A DNA stretch of 44,710 bases from Ruminococcaceae bacterium UBA1417 (lineage in GTDB: Bacteria > Bacillota > Clostridia > Oscillospirales > Acutalibacteraceae), in contig DBPP01000040.1 of assembly GCA_002305575.1 (NCBI GenBank), forward strand, positions 1-44,710. The letters run 5' to 3'. Position numbers and translations under genes: made by a program. Below are positions 8,170 through 14,866 of this stretch, one piece after another. The notes under the pieces are model-generated. The model was not told where the DNA came from and made no database searches. It worked only from the letters and a program-made list of their open reading frames with translations. Within the stretch, counting starts at the first letter, position 1, and every line of letters starts with the position of its first letter.

Positions 8170-9648
8170 CTACCTGCGTACAGATTCCTTATACACCATA
8201 TTGGCGGTTTTGTAGGACGCCGCAAACGCCGGTTCACCGAAATTTACCGGATAGGGTTCACCCTTTATTTCGCCGGCAATCAATTTTTCACAGAGCACGA
8301 GCATGTCCTCCATCTTCTCGTAGCTATTCGGCACGTACGGCTCGCCGGGATGCACGCCGCCTTCCTGCCGGCGGTGACCGCCGAGGAATGCCAGCTCCGT
8401 ATATCCGGGCTGCGCCAGCTTTTCCTGCAAGCGCAGCAGATTTTCCCGATACGTGCTGAGCGGCAGCGCCATCGGCACCTGCATCCACAGGCCGAGCGCG
8501 TCGCCCGTAAACAGGCACTTATGCGCGCGGTCGATGAACACGACCGTACCCGGGGTGTGGCCGCCCACTTCCGCAACTTCAATTTCCACGCCGCCGAGAT
8601 CGATCACATCGCCGTCCTGAATATCGATCACCTGCGCTGCCGTAGAGGTATTTTCCGGGAAGGCATCCTGCACGCGGGACACCAGAGGCAGATCCTTTTT
8701 CGACATATAAAACTGCGGAAACCGGTGGCTGTGCCGCATGTGGTCGAGATGCGCGTGCGTCACCGCAAGCTCGATGGGCAGCGTGGTCAGCGTCTGCGCA
8801 AAGGCCAGCGGATCGCCGTCGCCAAGCCCCGTATCAATGAGGAGCGCCTTCTCCCGGCCCTCGACAAGGTACATGGAATCGTCGTTGAAATCCTCGATGT
8901 AGTACACGCCGGGACAAATCATTTCCGCCTCATAGCGGTCGCGCCGCGTTTTGGAAAACAGCCATGCAAGCGCCGCCTCGTCGCGGTAGGCCGCCGCCCA
9001 CGCGCCGTGCGGATGCGTGTGCCACGTCTTTTCCATATAGCCCGCCGGATACGCCGTGTAGTGAACGTCGCGGTTTCCCGCCGAACGCAGGCTCGACACC
9101 ACCATCCGTGTGCCGACGCCGCGCGCGCCGTGGGGCGAATGATACGCGCCCGTATACGGCACCACCGGATCATCGACCGCATGGAACGCCCAAACCGGCA
9201 CATGGCGCGCCGCGCGCACGGCAAAAGGATCCGCATAGCCACACACCGGCATCGCCGCAGCAATCCGCTGCGGGCAGGTCGTAAGCAGCGCCCACGTGCC
9301 GGCGCCACCCATTGAGACTCCTGTCACATAGATCCGGCATTCGTCGATCGGGTATTCGCGTGGCAGCGTATACAGCGTCCGTGCCAGCAGCTCTATGTAC
9401 GGCACCCAGCTCTGGTTGTCGGGGCACTGCGGCGCCAACACAAAACATGGGTGTTCCTTCTGCCACGCAGAATTCATAAACGTATCCGCACCGGGTGTGA
9501 AATCGAGCACTTTTTCGATATTCTCCCCGCGTTCGCCCGCGCCGTGCAGGAACAGCACCAGCGGGTACTTCTCCCCTGCTGCGCACGACGGCTCATACAG
9601 TGCAGCGTTGAGGTACTGCCCGGCATGTTTGAGTTCAATCGTTTTCAC
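8170..9648 (-). CDS. fusion of an alpha/beta-hydrolase esterase and a metallo-beta-lactamase-fold hydrolase
   Basis: This 492-aa protein has two enzyme domains. Residues 1 to about 240 form an alpha/beta hydrolase of the depolymerase/esterase kind: oxyanion segment LFLHGAGERG, nucleophile Ser112 in GVSMGG, an acid near 159-160 (HAVDDP) and His210 (WHTHPHG). Residues 243 to about 440 form a metallo-beta-lactamase fold: HAHLDH (298-303), His364 (GGHTPG), Asp383 (FTGDAL) and a last His in FLGGHRR. No signal peptide is seen, so both act in the cytoplasm. Substrates are unknown. The MBL half is like glyoxalase II-type thioester hydrolases by motif. It ends 11 nt before the DinB-like gene and begins 16 nt after the SGNH gene. 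Confidence 0.82.
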   Translation of the reverse strand: MKTIELKHAGQYLNAALYEPSCAAGEKYPLVLFLHGAGERGENIEKVLDFTPGADTFMNSAWQKEHPCFVLAPQCPDNQSWVPYIELLARTLYTLPREYPIDECRIYVTGVSMGGAGTWALLTTCPQRIAAAMPVCGYADPFAVRAARHVPVWAFHAVDDPVVPYTGAYHSPHGARGVGTRMVVSSLRSAGNRDVHYTAYPAGYMEKTWHTHPHGAWAAAYRDEAALAWLFSKTRRDRYEAEMICPGVYYIEDFNDDSMYLVEGREKALLIDTGLGDGDPLAFAQTLTTLPIELAVTHAHLDHMRHSHRFPQFYMSKKDLPLVSRVQDAFPENTSTAAQVIDIQDGDVIDLGGVEIEVAEVGGHTPGTVVFIDRAHKCLFTGDALGLWMQVPMALPLSTYRENLLRLQEKLAQPGYTELAFLGGHRRQEGGVHPGEPYVPNSYEKMEDMLVLCEKLIAGEIKGEPYPVNFGEPAFAASYKTANMVYKESVRR

Positions 9649-9663
9649 CGTGATTTCCTCCCG

Positions 9664-10302
9664 TTAAATGGTTTCCAAAAGATACGGCAGCAGACGGTCC
9701 AGCACGACCGCATAGCCGTTTGCGTACATGTGCATGCCCTCGACCGTGTATTCGGCGCGCAGATTGCCGTTTTCATCGGTCAGGCAATCGAACACATCGA
9801 TGTAGGTGCAGCCGAGCGACGATGCAAGTGCCTCCAGCGCACCATTCACCGCGCGCAGCTCGTCGTTCGTGCGCGCACCGAACATTGCTGCCACCTGCGC
9901 GAAATCGACGCCGGGCAGTTCCCGGTTCACGGGGTAGTAGCTCAGGACATAAATCTTTGTCTCCGGCAGCCGCGCCTGAATCTGTTCCAGAATTTTCCGG
10001 TACTGTGCGAGCAGCCGTTCGCGCGTATAGTCGGGGCTGCTGATGTCGTTTGTACCGATATTGATGAACACCTTTTTCGGCTCAAGCGCGAAAATCGATT
10101 CTTCCATGCGCCGGAGCGGACCATCCGTTACATCCCCGCCAATGCCTCGGTTATAGACACGGATGCGCGGCTCCACATTCTGGAGCATCTCACTGATCGG
10201 AAACAGCTCGCACAGCGAAGAGCCGACAAAAACCGTTTCGCCTTTTTTCGCCACGGCGTTGAGGCAGCGAAAATTCTGTACTTTGATTTCAAATTCTGTC
10301 AA
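9664..10302 (-). CDS. SGNH/GDSL-type esterase
   Basis: This hydrolase of about 212 aa carries the four SGNH blocks: Ser in VFVGSSLCE, Gly in NRGIGGDV, Asn in NIGTND and the DxxH-like block EGMHMYANGY. It likely removes acyl or acetyl groups from an unknown ester. No signal peptide is visible. The start is uncertain. A GTG at 10311 has its AGGAG only 1 nt away, which is too close, while a TTG at 10302 has the same AGGAG at 10 nt, so the TTG is preferred. It is the first gene of the seven-gene operon. Confidence 0.82.
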   Translation of the reverse strand: MTEFEIKVQNFRCLNAVAKKGETVFVGSSLCELFPISEMLQNVEPRIRVYNRGIGGDVTDGPLRRMEESIFALEPKKVFINIGTNDISSPDYTRERLLAQYRKILEQIQARLPETKIYVLSYYPVNRELPGVDFAQVAAMFGARTNDELRAVNGALEALASSLGCTYIDVFDCLTDENGNLRAEYTVEGMHMYANGYAVVLDRLLPYLLETI

Positions 10303-10386
10303 ACCAACCACTCTCCTGTTTCGGCCCCGTCTTTTCGGACGCCGGCTTTATGCGGGACGGTTCAAACACCGCCTCCCGTTTTTTCC

Positions 10387-10415
10387 ATGATAGCATAAAA
10401 AAGCCGCCGCTGCAA
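10387..10415 (-). promoter_or_regulatory. sigma-A promoter of the SGNH-to-DUF3795 operon
   Basis: Minus strand -35 TTGCAG (10415-10410), 17-bp spacer, -10 TATCAT (10392-10387) with an extended TGC in front. The leader is about 80 nt. Confidence 0.65.
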
Positions 10416-10535
10416 CTGCCCCTGGAAAAGTATGCCGCGTAAATCCGATGGCGTTTGGGTCAACCGTCGCCGGCCGACAGAAAAGGAATTATGTATTCCG
10501 AACGCCCGTGGCCGTACATACCGGCGTAAAACAGG
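10416..10535. other. intergenic stretch, no gene seen
   Basis: Between the operon promoter at 10387-10415 and the terminator at 10536-10568 I see no supported gene or RNA. A short plus-strand reading frame crosses it but lacks a ribosome site and runs through the terminator. Confidence 0.5.
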
Positions 10536-10568
10536 CAAGGCGGCCTTCCGCCCGGAAAAGCCGCCTTG
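10536..10568 (-). terminator. terminator of the lysC operon and the 65-aa gene
   Basis: 9-bp perfect stem CAAGGCGGC / GCCGCCTTG with a 15-nt loop. It starts 3 nt after the stop of the 65-aa gene and is followed on the minus strand by CCTGTTTTACG. Confidence 0.65.
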
Positions 10569-10571
10569 CGT

Positions 10572-10769
10572 TCACTTTTTCATCTCATACATGTGGATAA
10601 GCCGCTCCACATCCGCGCCGGTGTGGATTTCATTTTCGTGCTCGGAAAGATAGGCTTTCGCTTCCTCCGGCAGATCAGAAAAATGATGGCGCCAGTTGAA
10701 AACCGCCGCGCCGAGCACAAAATTGTCTGCGCCCCAAAGCGGGCCTTCGCCATAACCATTTGGAAACAT
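10572..10769 (-). CDS. small hypothetical protein (65 aa)
   Basis: I do not recognise this protein. It is acidic and helical in its second half (LPEEAKAYLSEHENEIHTG) with an aromatic N-terminus (GPLWGADNFVLGAAVFNWRHH). A strong Shine-Dalgarno (GGGGGTGA) lies 5-6 nt before the ATG, and a terminator follows the stop, so it is probably a real gene. It starts 51 nt after lysC with no terminator between them, so it may be the last gene of the threonine/lysine operon. Confidence 0.6.
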   Translation of the reverse strand: MFPNGYGEGPLWGADNFVLGAAVFNWRHHFSDLPEEAKAYLSEHENEIHTGADVERLIHMYEMKK

Positions 10770-10820
10770 AAAAATTCACCCCCGACGCTATTGTGCGCGC
10801 CGGAGGCGAAAAGATGCCTG

Positions 10821-12044
10821 TCAAAGATTGCTGTTGGCCTGCTCAAAGAATTTTGCGTGAATTGCCGCAACCGCCTTGTTGGCCTCTTCTTTTTCGATCA
10901 ACACGGAAATTTTGATTTCGCTTGTCGAGATCATTTGAATGTTGACATTGGCGTCAAACAGCGCCTCAAACATATCGGATGCAACGCCCGGATGAGATTC
11001 CATACCGGAGCCCACGATGGAAACTTTTGCCACGTTGTCATCGAACACGACGCTGGTGGCGCCAAGCGACTCGGTGTAGGATTCCAGCACATCGATGGCC
11101 GTATCCATCTTATCCTTTTCCACCGTAAAGCTGATGTCCTTCGTACCGTTGCGGCCGATGGATTGCAGGATAATATCCACGTTGATATTTTTCTGCGAAA
11201 GCTTTGAAAAAATACGGAATGCAAGGCCCGGCTTATCCGGAACGCCGATGATCGAAATTCTGGCGATGTTATCATCCTTTGCGACACCGCTGATGAGCAT
11301 TTTTTCCACGTTTGTGACCTCCTTGACAATCGTTCCCTTCGCCCGTGTCAGGCTGGAAAGAACCTCTAACTCGATGTGATATTTCTTCGCCATTTCGACG
11401 GAGCGGTTGTTGAGCACCTGCGCGCCGAGCGTTGCAAGCTCCAGCATCTCGTCGTACGAGATGACATCGAGCTTTCTGGCCGCCGGAATCTTGCGCGGAT
11501 CGGCCGTATATACGCCGTCGACATCGGTGTAAATCTGGCAAAGGTCCGCGTGCATAGCCGCCGCGATGGCCACGGCGCTCGTGTCGCTGCCGCCGCGTCC
11601 CAGCGTCGTCATATCGTCATATTTATTGATGCCCTGGAAGCCCGTGACAACGACAATGTTGCGCCTCGACAGCTCTGCGCGGATACGCTCCGGATTCACG
11701 CGCTTGATGCGCGCGCTGCCGTACGCCGTGGAGGTGGAGAAACCTGCCTGCCAGCCAAGCAGCGAGATAACCGGATAGCCGAGCTGTTCGATCGCCATTG
11801 CCAACAGCGAAGCCGAAATCTGTTCGCCCGCCGTCAGCAGCTGATCCATCTCGCGCTTCGAGGGCTTTTTGTTGATTTCCTTCGCCTTTTCAATGAGGTC
11901 ATCCGTCGTATCGCCCTGCGCGGAGACAACCACAACGACGTCGTTGCCGTCTCGATACGTCGAAGTGACGATGTCGGCGACGTTGAACAGCCGCTCGGCG
12001 TCGCGCACGGAGGTGCCGCCGAACTTCTGAACGATCAATGCCAT
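10821..12044 (-). CDS. lysC: aspartate kinase
   Basis: This 407-aa enzyme phosphorylates aspartate, the first step to lysine, diaminopimelate, threonine and methionine. The N-terminal signature VQKFGGTSV is present, as are TTLGRGGSDTSA and DVDGVYTADPR of the kinase domain. Two ACT domains follow (about residues 265-400, with SIIGVPDKPGLA and SIVGSGM), the usual allosteric lysine/threonine sensors. The length matches the Bacillus-type aspartokinase II alpha chain. The start at 12044 gives the standard MALIVQKFGG beginning. An ATG at 12056 directly abuts AAAGGA and is less likely. It lies 62 nt after thrB. Confidence 0.96.
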   Translation of the reverse strand: MALIVQKFGGTSVRDAERLFNVADIVTSTYRDGNDVVVVVSAQGDTTDDLIEKAKEINKKPSKREMDQLLTAGEQISASLLAMAIEQLGYPVISLLGWQAGFSTSTAYGSARIKRVNPERIRAELSRRNIVVVTGFQGINKYDDMTTLGRGGSDTSAVAIAAAMHADLCQIYTDVDGVYTADPRKIPAARKLDVISYDEMLELATLGAQVLNNRSVEMAKKYHIELEVLSSLTRAKGTIVKEVTNVEKMLISGVAKDDNIARISIIGVPDKPGLAFRIFSKLSQKNINVDIILQSIGRNGTKDISFTVEKDKMDTAIDVLESYTESLGATSVVFDDNVAKVSIVGSGMESHPGVASDMFEALFDANVNIQMISTSEIKISVLIEKEEANKAVAAIHAKFFEQANSNL

Positions 12045-12106
12045 AGGTGAACACATTCCTTTCTGCCGGGCAAAAGCTGCCCGCGCGGCAATGCCGCAGT
12101 GAAAAT

Positions 12107-13003
12107 TTATTCAATAATGATTTTGGCGCCCTCGGGGTCCGCGTGCAGAATTTCGACACGCCAGCCGCGAATGCCGCGGTCTTCAAGGTGCGAGGCGCAG
12201 TTTTGGCCGAAATCCTCCGCACCGGCCGTATCGATCATCGAAATGATCGTCGGCCCGGCGCCGCTGACGTATGTACCGAGGGAACCCAATTCATAGCTCA
12301 TGCGGAAAACGCTGTCGTAATGGTCGATAAGGCCGGAACGGTACGGCTGATGGATGCGGTCCTGCACGGCCACGCGCAGGTTTTGCAAGTCGCCCGAAAA
12401 GAGCGATGCCGTCATCAGCGCAGAGCGCGAGAGGTTGTAGACCGTATCCTCCCGGGAATAGGAGGCTGGCAGCACACCACGGGCTTTTTCGGTCTTCAAC
12501 TCAAACGGTGGGATCATCACGGCAAAGCTGATTTTCCCCGAAACCGGCACGCTGACGCTGTATACGCGCCGCCCCTCCATGGCAGAGGCCACCAGACCAC
12601 CGGAGATGGCCGGGCTGGTGTTGTCCGGGTGACCTTCGATCTGCGCCGCAAGATTGATGAGGTCGGACTGCGAAAGCGGAGAACCGAGCATTCGGTTTGC
12701 GCCGAGGATACCGGCCACAATGCAGGCCGAGCTGCTGCCGAGACCGCGCGCCATCGGAATGTTGTTTTCCTGAATAATCCGCAGGCCGGGCAGCTTTTTC
12801 CCGCAGATCTCATACAGGTGTTTGGCGGCCCAGTAAATCAGGTTGTTTTCGTCCGTCGGCACCTGCACGTCATCCGTCGTGGAAATCTCAAGCGCATCCG
12901 CCTCCTCCATCCACACGCGGTTGTGCATGGTAAGCGCAATGCCGAGGGAGTCGAAGCCGGAGCCAAGGTTGGCGCTGGTCGCCGGAATATCGATTCGAAT
13001 CAT
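12107..13003 (-). CDS. thrB: homoserine kinase
   Basis: This 298-aa GHMP-family kinase phosphorylates homoserine to O-phosphohomoserine for threonine. The N-terminal PATSANLGSGFDSLG and the ATP loop ARGLGSSSA are diagnostic, and the C-terminal GHMP motif GAGPTI is present. The start at 13003 has AAAGGA 9 nt upstream. It begins 17 nt after hom. Between thrB and lysC lie two small hairpins (about 12061-12096), which may tune relative expression. Confidence 0.95.
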   Translation of the reverse strand: MIRIDIPATSANLGSGFDSLGIALTMHNRVWMEEADALEISTTDDVQVPTDENNLIYWAAKHLYEICGKKLPGLRIIQENNIPMARGLGSSSACIVAGILGANRMLGSPLSQSDLINLAAQIEGHPDNTSPAISGGLVASAMEGRRVYSVSVPVSGKISFAVMIPPFELKTEKARGVLPASYSREDTVYNLSRSALMTASLFSGDLQNLRVAVQDRIHQPYRSGLIDHYDSVFRMSYELGSLGTYVSGAGPTIISMIDTAGAEDFGQNCASHLEDRGIRGWRVEILHADPEGAKIIIE

Positions 13004-13020
13004 CGGGATCGTCCTTTCTC

Positions 13021-14265
13021 TCAATAATCGGAGATCCGGATGCAATTGAGAACCCGGACACCGCGGCTTTCCAGCTCCCGGCATTTTTCGGCGAGTTGCG
13101 CCTCAGTCAGGCCAGAAACCGTAAAGCCCGCCTCACCCGCCACCGGCCGTTTGGCCAGCAGACGCGTCGGCTCGTCAAATACAGCGCAGGCCGCGGCAAA
13201 CGCCTTGTCGCCGCTCTCGGCCGCCACGCGAATATATGCGCTCGTTTCCATAGCGCCGAAATCAGCCACGTAATTCGGCTTCGCTTCCTCCCAGAAGAGG
13301 TACTTGCGTGCCTTAAAATGTTTCACGCAGTCGATCACATCCGCTACAACGGCGCTCGCCGTGGGCAGCTTACCGGCGCCCTTGCCGTAGAACACGACGT
13401 CGCCGGTAGCATCGCCGCGCACCATAATGCCGTTGAAAACATCGTCCACACTGGCGAGTTGGCTGCTGCGGTGCACAAACATCGGGCAAACCATAATATG
13501 CACCTGGCCGTTTTCCAGCATCTTCACCGCGCCAATCAACTTGATCACGCCGCCCCAGACATCGGCGAAATCGACGTCCTGAAGCGTGATCTTCGTGATA
13601 CCCTCGGTATGGACCGAATCGGGATACACGTGCGTGCCAAAGGCAAGCGACGCCAGAATGCAGATTTTGCGGCACGCGTCGTCGCCCTCCACATCCGCGC
13701 GCGGATCGCGCTCCGCATAGCCGAGCTTCTGAGCCAGCGCGAGCGCTTCAGAAAAATTCATCTGCTCGCGGATCATCTTGGTCAGGATAAAATTCGTCGT
13801 ACCATTCAGAATGCCGGCAATCTCCGTCACATCATTTGCGGCCAGACACTGGCTGATGGGCCGGATGATCGGGATACCGCCGCCGACACTTGCTTCAAAC
13901 AGGAAGTTCAGGTTGTTATCTTGCGCGATACGCAGCAGCTCTGCGCCCTTTGTGGCCACAAGCTCCTTATTCGAGGTGACGACGCTCTTGCCATTTTCCA
14001 GGCACGCCTTCACAAAATCATACGCCGGATGGAGACCGCCCATGACCTCCACAACGATGCGCACCGCAGGATCGTTCAAAATCACGTTGAAGTCCTTTGT
14101 AAAGCGGTCGCTGTACGGCAGGCCAGGGAAATCCTTCAGATCAAGAATGTACTTGACTTCAATGCTCTCCTTCGCGCGTTTTCGGATGCTCTCCGTGTGG
14201 GTGGTGAGGACCTCCATCACGCCGGAGCCCACAACGCCATGCCCAAGAACTGCAATATAAACCAT
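13021..14265 (-). CDS. hom: homoserine dehydrogenase
   Basis: This 414-aa enzyme reduces aspartate semialdehyde to homoserine. The N-terminal Rossmann motif is VLGHGVVGSGV, followed by TSNKELVA, the substrate segment EASVGGGIPI and GILNGTTNFIL. The catalytic Lys region PRADVEGDDA is present. A short C-terminal ACT-like region (about residue 340 on) fits feedback control by threonine. AAGGAA lies ahead of the start. It follows the ACT-domain regulator by 24 nt. No threonine synthase gene is in the window. Confidence 0.96.
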   Translation of the reverse strand: MVYIAVLGHGVVGSGVMEVLTTHTESIRKRAKESIEVKYILDLKDFPGLPYSDRFTKDFNVILNDPAVRIVVEVMGGLHPAYDFVKACLENGKSVVTSNKELVATKGAELLRIAQDNNLNFLFEASVGGGIPIIRPISQCLAANDVTEIAGILNGTTNFILTKMIREQMNFSEALALAQKLGYAERDPRADVEGDDACRKICILASLAFGTHVYPDSVHTEGITKITLQDVDFADVWGGVIKLIGAVKMLENGQVHIMVCPMFVHRSSQLASVDDVFNGIMVRGDATGDVVFYGKGAGKLPTASAVVADVIDCVKHFKARKYLFWEEAKPNYVADFGAMETSAYIRVAAESGDKAFAAACAVFDEPTRLLAKRPVAGEAGFTVSGLTEAQLAEKCRELESRGVRVLNCIRISDY

Positions 14266-14289
14266 TTCATTCCTTCCTTTCCTACCCGG

Positions 14290-14727
14290 TTATCCGACAA
14301 TGCTGTCAATTTTGATGACGCCCTGCACCTCGAAAAGGCGTTTGAGCAATTCATCCACCTCGATGCTCATATTTTCACTGCGCGCGGAAACCGAAACAAA
14401 CGCCTTCCCCTTCACCGGAATATTCTGGTTGATGGTCAAGATATTGGCGTTTGCTTTGTAAAACACCGTGAGCAGGTTTACAAGCACACCGGGCTTATCG
14501 ATCAACACGACCTGTACGGTCATAATCGCACCCGTCTCCTTTTTGGTGTACGGAAAAACGGCGTTCTTATATTTATAGTAAACACTGCGCGAAATGCCCG
14601 CCAGCTTCACAGCCTCGGATGTGTTTGAAGCTTCTCCGGTTTCCAGAAGCTGGTTGACACGCACGACCTTCTGGTAAATTTCCGGCAGAACGCTTTCGTC
14701 GATCAACAAATAAGATGCACTGTTCAT
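14290..14727 (-). CDS. ACT-domain protein of the UPF0735/PheB family, likely pathway regulator
   Basis: This 145-aa protein has two parts. Residues 12 to about 58 look like a small helix-turn-helix (TSEAVKLAGISRSVYYKYKN), and residues about 68-145 form an ACT domain (VQVVLIDKPGVLVNLLTVF). The length fits the UPF0735 (PheB) family. As I recall, the Bacillus relative has been described as a regulator of threonine biosynthesis (ThrR). The position as first gene ahead of hom-thrB-lysC fits that role well. Control of this operon, with an amino acid bound to the ACT domain, is inference. The ATG at 14727 is preceded by GGTGG. Confidence 0.83.
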   Translation of the reverse strand: MNSASYLLIDESVLPEIYQKVVRVNQLLETGEASNTSEAVKLAGISRSVYYKYKNAVFPYTKKETGAIMTVQVVLIDKPGVLVNLLTVFYKANANILTINQNIPVKGKAFVSVSARSENMSIEVDELLKRLFEVQGVIKIDSIVG

Positions 14728-14766
14728 TGTCCACCACCTGAATACGATTGTATTGCGACGAAAAAC

Positions 14767-14795
14767 AGTTTACCACATCTCAACAAAAATTGCAA
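14767..14795 (-). promoter_or_regulatory. sigma-A promoter of the ACT regulator-hom-thrB-lysC operon
   Basis: Minus strand -35 TTGCAA (14795-14790), 17-bp spacer, -10 TAAACT (14772-14767), about 40 nt before the first start codon. Confidence 0.65.
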
Positions 14796-14803
14796 CCCCA
14801 AAT

Positions 14804-14837
14804 CCAAAAAAATCCGCCCTGCTGAGCGGGGCGGATT
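14804..14837 (-). terminator. terminator of the class A PBP gene
   Basis: Minus strand 9-bp stem AATCCGCCC / GGGCGGATT followed by TTTTT. It ends just upstream of the hom operon promoter. Confidence 0.85.
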
Positions 14838-14866
14838 CTCATGGCATTATGGGCACACGAACGTAT

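Noticed and set aside
10432..10653. 73-aa plus-strand frame beside the SGNH operon promoter
   Set aside because: It crosses a terminator stem and the antisense of the 65-aa gene, with no ribosome site and a basic, non-globular composition.
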